Assembly (NCBI RefSeq): GCF_016401385.1
Contig: NZ_JAEACF010000001.1
Coordinates: 2,852,001-2,916,000, forward strand
Origin: Fictibacillus halophilus
GTDB taxonomy: Bacteria; Bacillota; Bacilli; Bacillales; Fictibacillaceae
Length of the DNA stretch: 64,000 nucleotides
Direction of reading: 5' to 3'
Part shown: one piece after another, positions 34,954-43,066 of the stretch
How positions within the stretch are numbered: position 1 is the first letter of the stretch
Layout: every line of letters begins with the position of its first letter
Translations under genes and position numbers: made by a program
Notes under the pieces: generated by a model
The model's input: only the letters and a program-made list of their open reading frames with translations
What the model was told of the DNA's origin: nothing
The model's database searches: none

Positions 34954-35925
34954 TCAACTCTTATCTGTTAGTTCCAAGACTTGTTCCTGATTCGGCAATG
35001 CTGAGATCGCACCTTTTCCACTTGCCGTTAATGCACCGCTTGCATTCGCAAACTGCAAAATTTCTTTATGGTGCTCTTGGAGTACGTTTACTAAATTCTC
35101 AAGTGTAGCTTCTGCCTCTAGCAGTTTATACAAAAATCCACCGATAAACGCATCACCTGCACCCGTTGTATCCTGAACTTCAATCTTGTACCCTGATGAT
35201 TCCCACTTTGTATCTCTGACGTAGAGGTCAGCTCCTGCTGCACCCTTCGTATACACAACTGCTTGCACATCACCTACAAACATTGATTGAATGGCTTCAT
35301 CAACATCATGGATTCCTGTGATGAATTCCAGCTCCTCATCGGACACTTTCACAATATGTGCGTGCGGCAAAAACTCATGAATCGCATTCCGGCAATCTGT
35401 CGCGCTCTCCCATAAAGGCAATCTCACGTTAGGGTCAAAACTCACGATTCCGCCGTTTTTCTTTACATACTGAACCGCTGTCCGATGTGTCTCTTTCATT
35501 GGACTTTCCACAAGGTCCACGGAACAGAAATGAAGGATGTCTCCTTCACTAAACCACTTCTCATCGATCTCTTCTTTACTCAGAAGCAGATCAGCAGAAG
35601 GTTTTCGGTAAAAGGAGAAATCGCGCTCACCGTTATCTTTTAACGAAACAAACGCAAGCCCTGTATTCGCTTCTTTTGTTCGAGAGATCTTATCCGTCTC
35701 TACCCCTGCTTTTGTCAGCTGTTCGATAAGAAAATCACCAAACGCATCGTGACCAAGTTTTGTAATCATCGAAGCATCATGTCCAAATTTCGCAACTGCA
35801 GCAGCAACATTGGCCGGAGCCCCACCAGGAGCACGTTCAAACGAAATTACATCTTTTAAGGCAACACCTTTTTGTTCTGGAATAAAATCGATTAATACTT
35901 CACCGATTGAAAATAGTTTTGACAT
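34954..35925 (-). CDS. PfkB-family fructokinase
   Basis: A 323-residue ribokinase/PfkB sugar kinase: N-terminal GGAPANVAAAVAKFG (PfkB signature 1) and C-terminal DTTGAGDAFIGGFLY (signature 2, catalytic Asp in GAGD). In a sucrose operon its job is to phosphorylate the fructose released by sucrose-6-phosphate hydrolase to fructose-6-phosphate. Start ATG 35925 follows AAGGGTGAG. It is the last gene of the operon, 15 bp after the hydrolase. A ROK-type fructokinase relic lies at 30.6 kb. Confidence 0.9.
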   Translation of the reverse strand: MSKLFSIGEVLIDFIPEQKGVALKDVISFERAPGGAPANVAAAVAKFGHDASMITKLGHDAFGDFLIEQLTKAGVETDKISRTKEANTGLAFVSLKDNGERDFSFYRKPSADLLLSKEEIDEKWFSEGDILHFCSVDLVESPMKETHRTAVQYVKKNGGIVSFDPNVRLPLWESATDCRNAIHEFLPHAHIVKVSDEELEFITGIHDVDEAIQSMFVGDVQAVVYTKGAAGADLYVRDTKWESSGYKIEVQDTTGAGDAFIGGFLYKLLEAEATLENLVNVLQEHHKEILQFANASGALTASGKGAISALPNQEQVLELTDKS

Positions 35926-35940
35926 AATCTCACCCTTACC

Positions 35941-37431
35941 TTAAACCGTGATTCCTTGAGATAGCTCGTGCTTCGTATAGCTACCCCTCAACTTATCATC
36001 ACTAAACACTTTGATTCCTTTTGATTCTTTTTTAGGAAACACTCTTGTCGTAAACACAACTTCGCCATCATTAATAAAAATTTCTGCTATGCTGTGATCA
36101 ACAAACACGTGAATCTTAACTGAATCAGCAATCGCAAGCTCTGAACTTCGCACATATCCGAAATCGCCGCCAAATGCTGCATCAAATTTTTCACGGTTCA
36201 CAGAGACGGTTTGTTTTTCTCGGTCAAACGTTAGGACTAGACCTTCCGTTTCAGATGTAAACAATTCTACGCCAAACTGGTTCGCTTCTATATCGCTAAG
36301 TTCAAGCTCCAACTCGTATTGATCTGACGAATTCTGTAGCTCAACAGCTCCCGCCACAATCTCTATCTCAGAGGATTCCGATCGTACCCTTAACTGTTTT
36401 AACGCATCAGCTGGTTTTTGACGAAGCTTTCCACCTACAACCTCGAGCTCGCGTGGAATCGAAAGGCAATGCGCCCATTTTTCTTTGTCTGTTGGGTACT
36501 CGACCTCTCCCATTCCAGCCCAAGCGAATAAAAGACGTTCATTATTTTTTCCTGTGAACGATTGTGGTGCGTAAAAGTCAAAACCTTTATCCAGTTCGTG
36601 ATATGTTTCTACCTCGAATGTAAGTCTCTCAAGATCTAACTTTCCGATAACAGAGATTACATTATATAGATTATGATAGTTGTGCCCATAAGCATTCAAG
36701 CCTTGCGGAGAGACAATGAGTACATCTTTCCCGCTAACCTCGAAGTAATCAGGGCACTCTAGCATATACACGGAATTTGGCAGATCTAACGCTAGCTTCA
36801 GTTCACCTTTAAAATGCCAATCCACTGCATTTTCAGATTCATAGACAATGATTGCACCTGTAAGGTCAGCGCGTTGTGCACCTAATAACATGTAATAGCT
36901 TCCGTCTTTTTCAAAGACCTTCGGATCCCGAACGTGCCCCGTATACCCTTCTGGAACTCCTTCGATCACAGGGTTGTTAGCATATTTCGTAATCGTGCCG
37001 TCTTTTTCCATGATCGCCAAGCACTGGTTAGCCGATCTCTCTTCTGCACTATACTTGATATTGCCTGTGTAATACATGTACAGCTTTCCATTCACTTCAA
37101 GGGACGCTCCTGAATACGCACCATGTGATTCGTAGTCCTCTACTGGAACAAGTGCGACGGGCTGTCTCTCCCAGTTTACGAGATCGCTTGATTTCACATA
37201 CGCCCAGTGCTTCATGCCGTGCATAGCATCAAACGGATACCACTGGTAAAACACATGAAACTCGCCGTTAAAATACGCAAGACCGTTCGGGTCGTTAATC
37301 AATCCGAACTGAGGGTGTATATGATAAGCCGGCTTCCATAGGGAATTAGCCGACATCCCTTTTAAACTTTCCAATTCATTTTCTTTTGCTTCCAAGATCG
37401 TTCTATATTTTGGTTCCGTATATTTTGCCAT
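35941..37431 (-). CDS. scrB: Sucrose-6-phosphate hydrolase (GH32)
   Basis: A 496-residue cytoplasmic GH32 enzyme. The active site is complete: nucleophile Asp47 in INDPNG, transition-state stabiliser Asp169 in VRDPK, and acid/base Glu225 in ECPD. The five-blade propeller (about 30-330) is followed by the C-terminal beta-sandwich (about 350-490). It splits sucrose-6-phosphate, delivered by the PTS permease encoded upstream, into glucose-6-phosphate and fructose. Confidence 0.95.
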   Translation of the reverse strand: MAKYTEPKYRTILEAKENELESLKGMSANSLWKPAYHIHPQFGLINDPNGLAYFNGEFHVFYQWYPFDAMHGMKHWAYVKSSDLVNWERQPVALVPVEDYESHGAYSGASLEVNGKLYMYYTGNIKYSAEERSANQCLAIMEKDGTITKYANNPVIEGVPEGYTGHVRDPKVFEKDGSYYMLLGAQRADLTGAIIVYESENAVDWHFKGELKLALDLPNSVYMLECPDYFEVSGKDVLIVSPQGLNAYGHNYHNLYNVISVIGKLDLERLTFEVETYHELDKGFDFYAPQSFTGKNNERLLFAWAGMGEVEYPTDKEKWAHCLSIPRELEVVGGKLRQKPADALKQLRVRSESSEIEIVAGAVELQNSSDQYELELELSDIEANQFGVELFTSETEGLVLTFDREKQTVSVNREKFDAAFGGDFGYVRSSELAIADSVKIHVFVDHSIAEIFINDGEVVFTTRVFPKKESKGIKVFSDDKLRGSYTKHELSQGITV

Positions 37432-37492
37432 AATGAGTCCTCTCCTGCTTAAAAATAGCGATGAGAGGAATTTCTCCCTCTCACCCTTGAGA

Positions 37493-38932
37493 TTAGTCCA
37501 TGTTTGGTTTTCTTACTTTTAAATAAATGATCGTTAGAATCGCTCCGACTGCGAGTGCTAAAAGGTTTGCCGCTACATAGTGAAGATGTCCACTATCTTT
37601 TGCAGCGATGATCGCAAATCCAGGTATAGCGGTAGCGCCAAAACCAAGAGCTTTAATTCCTGATAAGTAGACGTATGCACCGCCAATAGCACCACCGATA
37701 CTTCCCATGATCAGAGGAAACTTGTATTTAACGTTTACTCCGAACAGAGCTGGCTCTGAAATCCCAAACAGCGTTGAACCGAATGCCGAAACACCAATCT
37801 GTCTCGCTTTATCACTTTTCCACATGGCTAGCGTGTAACCGAGGACAGCTCCACCCTGCCCCATCAAGGCAACAGACATTAATGGCATAATGAAATTCGA
37901 GCCTGTATCCGCGATCAATTGAGCTTCAACAGCTCCAATGACGTGATGAAGACCTGTAATTACGATGATCTGCTGAACACCTGCAAACAACATGAATCCG
38001 ACAATACCAAGATGATCAACAGACCACATCAGCCCGTTTGTAATCCCATCTGACAGCAAGCGGCCTAATGGACCCACCGCTGAAAACAGTAGAAATCCTG
38101 ATACTACAATCGTTAAGAACGGTGCCAAGAAAAGTTTAATCATATCAGGCACTTTTCGGCTGAAGAATTTATCCAGCTTCGCAATAACAAATCCCATCAT
38201 CAGGGCGATGATAATACCGCCTTGAAAAGCAACAAGAGACACCTTTAAACCAAATAAGCTGATTACTTCTGGTTTGACCGTCCCGTTCCCAACTGCATAG
38301 GCATTGGCAAGGTCCGGATGAAGCATGATCGCTCCAAGCACAAGACCAAGTACGGGATTTCCACCGAACCGTTTTGTTGCTGAATAAACAACGAGTAGCG
38401 GTAAGATCGTGAAAATACCAGTAGACATGATTGAGATGAAACGGTTAAACCCTTCAATGGCCGGATACATCTCTACAACTGATTTCGAACCAAAGATTCC
38501 TTTTTGGCTTAACAGTCCCGTAACACCCATTAAGAGTGCAGCCGCAAGCAAGCCAGGAATAATTTCGACGAACACATCAGACAGTGCTTTAATTCCTCTT
38601 TGGAACGCATTTTGTTTCTGAGCAGATTGTTCTTTTACATCGCCAAGTGACATTCCAGAAATGCCAGCTTCCTCGGTAAATACGGCATACACGTCATTGA
38701 CCGTTCCTGCTCCAATGATGATCTGCAGCTGATCACCAGCTACAAACGATCCTTTTACATGATCAAGTTCACCGATAGCTTTCGTATCAGCCAGCGAGTT
38801 ATCTTTAAGTACAAGTCGCAGTCTTGTCGCACAATGAGCTGCACCTTGAATATTTTCTTTTCCGCCTATCAATCTGATCATTTCTTTAACGGTAGGCAGG
38901 TATTTTGATTTTATAGTAGAATCAGCCATCAT
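37493..38932 (-). CDS. scrA: Sucrose-specific PTS permease EIIBC
   Basis: A 479-residue PTS permease with domains in B-C order. EIIB (about 10-90) carries the phosphorylated cysteine Cys34 in GAAHCATRLRL. EIIC (about 110-475) has ten or so helices with the sucrose-type GITGLHHVIGAVEAQL-like segment (ITGLHHVIGAVEAQL). No EIIA domain is present, so a glucose-type EIIA from elsewhere must donate phosphate. Start ATG 38932 follows GGGGAGG. It is the first gene of the operon, under two GGAACCGGTTCC operators and a cre box. Confidence 0.93.
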   Translation of the reverse strand: MMADSTIKSKYLPTVKEMIRLIGGKENIQGAAHCATRLRLVLKDNSLADTKAIGELDHVKGSFVAGDQLQIIIGAGTVNDVYAVFTEEAGISGMSLGDVKEQSAQKQNAFQRGIKALSDVFVEIIPGLLAAALLMGVTGLLSQKGIFGSKSVVEMYPAIEGFNRFISIMSTGIFTILPLLVVYSATKRFGGNPVLGLVLGAIMLHPDLANAYAVGNGTVKPEVISLFGLKVSLVAFQGGIIIALMMGFVIAKLDKFFSRKVPDMIKLFLAPFLTIVVSGFLLFSAVGPLGRLLSDGITNGLMWSVDHLGIVGFMLFAGVQQIIVITGLHHVIGAVEAQLIADTGSNFIMPLMSVALMGQGGAVLGYTLAMWKSDKARQIGVSAFGSTLFGISEPALFGVNVKYKFPLIMGSIGGAIGGAYVYLSGIKALGFGATAIPGFAIIAAKDSGHLHYVAANLLALAVGAILTIIYLKVRKPNMD

Positions 38933-38958
38933 TTTGTTCCTCCCCTAAACACATGTCC

Positions 38959-38970
38959 GGAACCGGTTCC
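38959..38970. promoter_or_regulatory. Downstream sucrose operator
   Basis: The perfect palindrome GGAACCGGTTCC lies in the scrA leader. Its centre is 63 bp (six helical turns) from that of the promoter-proximal copy. Confidence 0.8.
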
Positions 38971-39021
38971 AGTTTGTGATAAAAAAATTCCGTTGTTCCC
39001 ATTATTGTGTAGAAACTAATG

Positions 39022-39033
39022 GGAACCGGTTCC
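39022..39033. promoter_or_regulatory. Promoter-proximal sucrose operator
   Basis: The perfect palindrome GGAACCGGTTCC covers about +2 to +13 of the predicted scrA transcript. It is a LacI-family site, most simply bound by the adjacent regulator. Confidence 0.82.
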
Positions 39034-39041
39034 ACAAACCT

Positions 39042-39070
39042 ATAATAAAATAGCTGATAACATTTTGCAA
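39042..39070 (-). promoter_or_regulatory. Sigma-A promoter of the sucrose operon
   Basis: On the minus strand TTGCAA (39070-39065), a 17-nt spacer and TATTAT (39047-39042). Confidence 0.75.
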
Positions 39071-39078
39071 CCCTTTTC

Positions 39079-39092
39079 TGAAAACGTTATCA
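39079..39092. promoter_or_regulatory. Perfect cre box upstream of the sucrose operon
   Basis: TGAAAACGTTATCA matches the cre consensus at 14 of 14 positions. It is just upstream of the -35 and right after the scrR stop, so it could affect scrA initiation or block read-through from scrR. Confidence 0.82.
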
Positions 39093-39094
39093 GC

Positions 39095-40078
39095 TTATAT
39101 TTTCTTCACACTTTCTCCTTCTATGAAGTGAAATCCGGAAACCTGCAGTTTCTCAACTTCTTCGCCTTCTGTCATGTTAATGATCGTTTTTGCAGCTTGA
39201 ATACCCGTCTGTTCATTTTTAAAACGAATCGTTGTTAGTGTTGGATGAATGACTTCGGAAATGTTATATCCTCCAAAACCAGCCAGCGAATAATCGTCTG
39301 GAACTTTTTTTCCGAGCTTCGAGATGGTCTTCATCGCTCCAAATGCGATCGTATCTGTGGCACATATGATAGCTGTGGGTGTTGAAGTTTCAAGTACGGC
39401 TTTTGTGACTTCAGAAGCGTTATGTAAATCGAACTGTGAGACATATGATTGAACATCTGTAATTCCTGCTTGAGTGAGTCCATCCAAAACGCCTTGCTTA
39501 CGCTTCTGTCCAACTGCAACATCACTTTCCGTTACGCCTAAATAGGCAATCGATTGATGGCCTTTTTTTGCGATGTATTGTCCCATTTCAAAACCAGCTT
39601 GATAATCGTCGTTTATAATGCAATTAAAAGCATCCACTTCCTGCGCTACAACGAGTACCGGAATAGAAATCGATTGAATAGTTTGGTAATGCTTATCTGT
39701 AATACCCGTAGAAATAAGGATGATGCCGTCCACTTTTTGACGCGAAAGATTGATCAAGCTTTCAATTTCTCGATCTACATGCTTGCTCGTGCTGATGATT
39801 AGCGTCGTATATTCACGCTTTCTTAGTTCTTCATCAATCGCCATCAAGACAGTAGATGTTACATACGAATCCAACGTAGGAGCGATCACACCAATAAAAT
39901 TTGTTTTCTTCGCTTTCAGGCTTTGTGCAAAAGAGTTCGGTTCATAGTTGGTTTCTTCGATCACTTTTCGAATTTTTGCTTTCGTTGTTTCACTAACATT
40001 ACCACCGTTCAGATACCGAGAAACGGTACTTTTCGCAACGCCAGCGAGCTTCGCTATATCCTTGATCGTTTTATTCAT
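39095..40078 (-). CDS. scrR: LacI-family repressor of the sucrose operon
   Basis: A 327-residue LacI/GalR regulator: helix-turn-helix at 1-25 (TIKDIAKLAGVAKSTVSRYL) with hinge helix, then a periplasmic-binding-like ligand domain (about 60-325). Start ATG 40078 follows TAGGTG; the ATG at 40087 abuts it. It is upstream of scrA in the same direction and probably binds the two GGAACCGGTTCC operators between them. Sites with that sequence differ from the GAAACGTTTC sites of the glycan locus, so a second LacI protein must serve that locus. Confidence 0.88.
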   Translation of the reverse strand: MNKTIKDIAKLAGVAKSTVSRYLNGGNVSETTKAKIRKVIEETNYEPNSFAQSLKAKKTNFIGVIAPTLDSYVTSTVLMAIDEELRKREYTTLIISTSKHVDREIESLINLSRQKVDGIILISTGITDKHYQTIQSISIPVLVVAQEVDAFNCIINDDYQAGFEMGQYIAKKGHQSIAYLGVTESDVAVGQKRKQGVLDGLTQAGITDVQSYVSQFDLHNASEVTKAVLETSTPTAIICATDTIAFGAMKTISKLGKKVPDDYSLAGFGGYNISEVIHPTLTTIRFKNEQTGIQAAKTIINMTEGEEVEKLQVSGFHFIEGESVKKI

Positions 40079-40149
40079 GTCATTCACCTACTTCATTAAA
40101 ACTGCTAGATGGTTACCATTATAGTATACGGATAGAGTTGTTTAAAGGA

Positions 40150-40184
40150 GAAGAAAAAAGACTGACCCTCCAAAAGGTCAGCCT
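40150..40184 (-). terminator. Terminator of the YihY-type gene
   Basis: GGCTGACC pairs with GGTCAGTC on the minus strand, followed by TTTTTT, immediately after the stop at 40192. Confidence 0.8.
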
Positions 40185-40191
40185 TCATTAT

Positions 40192-40995
40192 TTATTTACT
40201 TGGATGCACCACGGTATTCAGCAACCCACCAAGGATAATGATCATCGCTGAAAGGTAGAACCACAGCATCAATACGACAAGACCTGCTACTTGCCCGTAT
40301 AGAGCAGAATAGTTACTTCCACTCACGTACGTGGCAAAGCCCATGGAAACGAGCTGCCAGCCGATCGTCGCAAAGAACGCACCCGGAAGTACTTTTTTAA
40401 ACCCAAGCTTGATGCTCGGTGCAAAGGAATATAGCATGATAAAAAATAACAGCAGAAACACGGTTCCTATTCCCCACTGGATAATGATCCATAACTTTTG
40501 AAAAGCAAGATTCGAAAAGATGCCCTCGAGATACACCCGCAGGATTTTTTCAAATAACGGTACAAACACGGAGAACAGCACAGCGATCATGAATCCGACG
40601 GTCAACAACAGACTTTCTAGAATCTGTTTTAGCATGTTCTCGTCATTTCGTACTTGGTACGCATCGTTCATGATACGCTTCATGCTTTGAAAACCCATTG
40701 ATGAAAGCCACAATGTGACGATCAAACTGAACGACAATAGGTTTCCTTCTTGTCTCATTACGGTATACGACAATGTCTTATCAATTAGATTGTATGTGCT
40801 CTCTGGCGCATACGGCTGGACTAGCTCAAGTATATTTTCTTCTCTCAGTGGTAAATATGTCAGCAATGAATAGATAACGAGCAAAAATGGAAAGACCGAC
40901 ATTAAAAAATAATAGGCCATCTGTGCCGATAAATCGTACACCCTCAATTTGAGAAATCGGTCACCTAGTTGGTTTAACACTTTAACGATATTCAT
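40192..40995 (-). CDS. YihY/BrkB-family membrane protein
   Basis: A 267-residue membrane protein with about six helices and the family's early motif DLSAQMAYYFLMSVFPFL. Length is near the usual 270-300. Start ATG 40995 follows AGAGGTG. Members were once annotated as ribonuclease BN; most are membrane proteins of uncertain, possibly transport, function. It is monocistronic. Confidence 0.88.
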   Translation of the reverse strand: MNIVKVLNQLGDRFLKLRVYDLSAQMAYYFLMSVFPFLLVIYSLLTYLPLREENILELVQPYAPESTYNLIDKTLSYTVMRQEGNLLSFSLIVTLWLSSMGFQSMKRIMNDAYQVRNDENMLKQILESLLLTVGFMIAVLFSVFVPLFEKILRVYLEGIFSNLAFQKLWIIIQWGIGTVFLLLFFIMLYSFAPSIKLGFKKVLPGAFFATIGWQLVSMGFATYVSGSNYSALYGQVAGLVVLMLWFYLSAMIIILGGLLNTVVHPSK

Positions 40996-41321
40996 GTTGC
41001 AACACCTCTTTAGTTATAGCCAGTCCATAAATACAGTAATATAATATATACGTTAAAAGTAGTCAAATCAGATCACTTTTTTGAAAAAAATTTTCGTATG
41101 TTGAAAAATTTTTCAGGTGTAAGTTGGCTTAAAGCGATCTTCACCTCTAAAATCGGTTATATGGGTCCATCACAACCTGATGAGTCCTCGTACACTCAAT
41201 GAGTCTGCTCATACTTCTTATGAGTCTTTATAAACTTTCTATGAGTCTTTCTCTCGTTTCAATGAGTCCTCAAAACACAAAAAAATGCCTCTCAATCATG
41301 AGAGACATTTTCTACCCCAAT
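40996..41321. other. Intergenic stretch with a phased repeat
   Basis: This 326-bp gap holds the tandem ATGAGTC array (41161-41268) and otherwise AT-rich sequence. I see no confident promoter; the YihY gene's promoter should lie here. Confidence 0.5.
41161..41268 (+). repeat. Element D: ATGAGTC units phased at 19-21 bp
   Basis: Units start at 41161 (ATGGGTC), 41180, 41199, 41220, 41241 and 41262; spacings are 19, 19, 21, 21 and 21 bp. The repeated core is ATGAGTC(C/T)T, followed by 12-14 variable bases. The conserved block of elements A-C is absent. The last four units keep one plus-strand frame and read as heptapeptides MSLxxxx, but without a ribosome binding site. Confidence 0.75.
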
Positions 41322-42614
41322 CTATTCTATAGCTCTTGCTGCTGCTTCAACGAGATTCACTGTTTGGTTCACTGTATTTTGGCGAAATTCCTTAAACTCC
41401 TCCGTGATATATACGGATTTGTCTTCTGGGTAAAATTCTTGTGCTGCTATATGCAGATGTCCGCCTGGAATGTCTGTCGCATCAAGACCTAAACGGACGC
41501 GATTTGACCGGTACATGCTTTCGTTGGACAGATAGCTTCCGCCTCCACCTTCTTTCGCTTTAGGGCCCGGTGTTGGCCCTTCCTCATTACAAACCGCTGG
41601 GTCCTCAAAGTTCGGCGGCAGCCATTCACATACTTTATCATTTCTGAAAACAGGCCACGGTCCCGTTTCAGCCGCAATCATCTCTTCATAAGGAAGGGTT
41701 GTCTCGATAAACTCTGGAAGCGGCTTTGGCATCGGCCAATGAGATACAGGTGGCGTAACTTCTGCTCTTTCTTCAAGCTTATTGTCAGCGCCCGTATGGT
41801 ATCGTCCGGCATAGCCTTCAATCGCCATCTTACGCGGTCCTCCTTGACTGATGGTCATAATTAAGTCCACTTGGTTCGAGCCTTGTTTCAAAAATGGACC
41901 GAACGTGTTTTCAACGATTCCTTCTTCAAAGTCATCCCATCGTACAGGAAAATTTGCAGCTTGTATCAAGGCTAGTCCATCACCGGTCCACACCCATCGT
42001 CCGTCGAGCTGCAAGCCGCTTGCACCTGATGGATTGGTTCGTCTGAATTCTTGTTCAAGGCGATACGGATCGAATCCACTCACAAGGATCCGCTTCACTT
42101 TCTTGCTCTTCGGATAATCGATTGTCGTTATGCCTCTTGATGTGTATTCTAATGATTTCATCAGCTTCGCACGTTGTTCTTTCGTCACGTTAAACGTAGG
42201 ATCCCATTGTCTGAGAGCGCTCGTCATATGTAATCTTGCCCAGTATAGCGGTCGGTCATCGTATGAATCTAGCTCACCTAGATCAGGTCTTTTTCCTTGA
42301 GCACGGTCAACAGCGGTTTTCCATAATGCCGTTCCATGCTTCTGAATCACTTTTTCAGCTTTTTCTGGACTTCTTGCAGAACATAGATCTTTTTTAAAAT
42401 GATCCACGTATGAGGTGAATTCACTTTCCTTTAATAGCTGCTGTGGAATCGGCCGGCCATCTTCAATTCTTTGTTCTTCTGCTGTTAATGCTACATTGTT
42501 ATCAAAACAGCTTGTCTCATTTTTCGCTTCTGCTGTCTCACCACTTTCAAAAATAACGACTCCAAGCAACAAAGCGCACGTCATTCCTATACTTCTACCA
42601 AATGATTTCCTCAC
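41322..42614 (-). CDS. Secreted pyroglutamyl-peptidase-I-like protein with Ser for Cys
   Basis: A 430-residue protein with a signal peptide (about 1-29, ending AEA) and an N-terminal extension of about 140 residues before a peptidase C15-like domain. Domain signs: ILVSGFDPY...NPSG (177-197), matching the VTGFEPFG...NPS start of PGP-I; SQGGPRKMAIE with candidate Glu266; GGGSYLSNESMY, where the catalytic Cys of the family motif GTYVCN is replaced by Ser363; and HLHIA with candidate His388. Known PGP-I enzymes are cytosolic and about 215 residues, so export, size and the Ser change are all atypical. It may be a serine-type hydrolase or a binding protein. Confidence 0.65.
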   Translation of the reverse strand: MRKSFGRSIGMTCALLLGVVIFESGETAEAKNETSCFDNNVALTAEEQRIEDGRPIPQQLLKESEFTSYVDHFKKDLCSARSPEKAEKVIQKHGTALWKTAVDRAQGKRPDLGELDSYDDRPLYWARLHMTSALRQWDPTFNVTKEQRAKLMKSLEYTSRGITTIDYPKSKKVKRILVSGFDPYRLEQEFRRTNPSGASGLQLDGRWVWTGDGLALIQAANFPVRWDDFEEGIVENTFGPFLKQGSNQVDLIMTISQGGPRKMAIEGYAGRYHTGADNKLEERAEVTPPVSHWPMPKPLPEFIETTLPYEEMIAAETGPWPVFRNDKVCEWLPPNFEDPAVCNEEGPTPGPKAKEGGGGSYLSNESMYRSNRVRLGLDATDIPGGHLHIAAQEFYPEDKSVYITEEFKEFRQNTVNQTVNLVEAAARAIE

Positions 42615-42740
42615 GAAAACCCTCCTTTTGTTCCTTATTGTAGAATAACGACGAAATCATTTGAATAGTATGAATTGTTTAATCCTGTATCATCTCACAA
42701 AAAATGGCCACCCTACTACCCAGGTATAAATGAGTGTTTT

Positions 42741-42932
42741 TTATCGACTGTTCACATTCAGTACGATGATCAACAAAATAAATGCGATTCTGATCATGCG
42801 GTCTTTTGCGATTACCTTTAGAAGTCCAATAAAAACGATTCCTAATACAGGACGATCTTCTACTAAAAGGAGCGTAATGATATCAACGAGCAGAAGGACT
42901 TCATCCAGTTGTGCTAACCGTTCCTTTTCCAT
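42741..42932 (-). CDS. Small hydrophobic protein, 63 aa
   Basis: An acidic N-terminus (MEKERLAQLDEV) is followed by three short hydrophobic segments. The start ATG 42932 is preceded by GGGTGAG at 4-nt spacing. It ends close to the 5' end of the peptidase-like gene. I recognise no family, and composition alone could explain the reading, so this is tentative. Confidence 0.4.
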   Translation of the reverse strand: MEKERLAQLDEVLLLVDIITLLLVEDRPVLGIVFIGLLKVIAKDRMIRIAFILLIIVLNVNSR

Positions 42933-43066
42933 TCACTCACCCGCTTTTAGATTAGTCTATGTTAGGAGTGAGGAGTTGCTATTTCTTAAAAGCAACTTAA
43001 TGTCATTTATGTCAAAAATCCTGTAAGCTGTACACATCATGAAATGTTAGATGGGAATGACTGACT

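Noticed and set aside
41199..41492. 97-codon plus-strand reading over the ATGAGTC array
   Set aside because: There is no ribosome binding site, and it runs antisense into the end of the peptidase-like gene. The start is built from repeat units.
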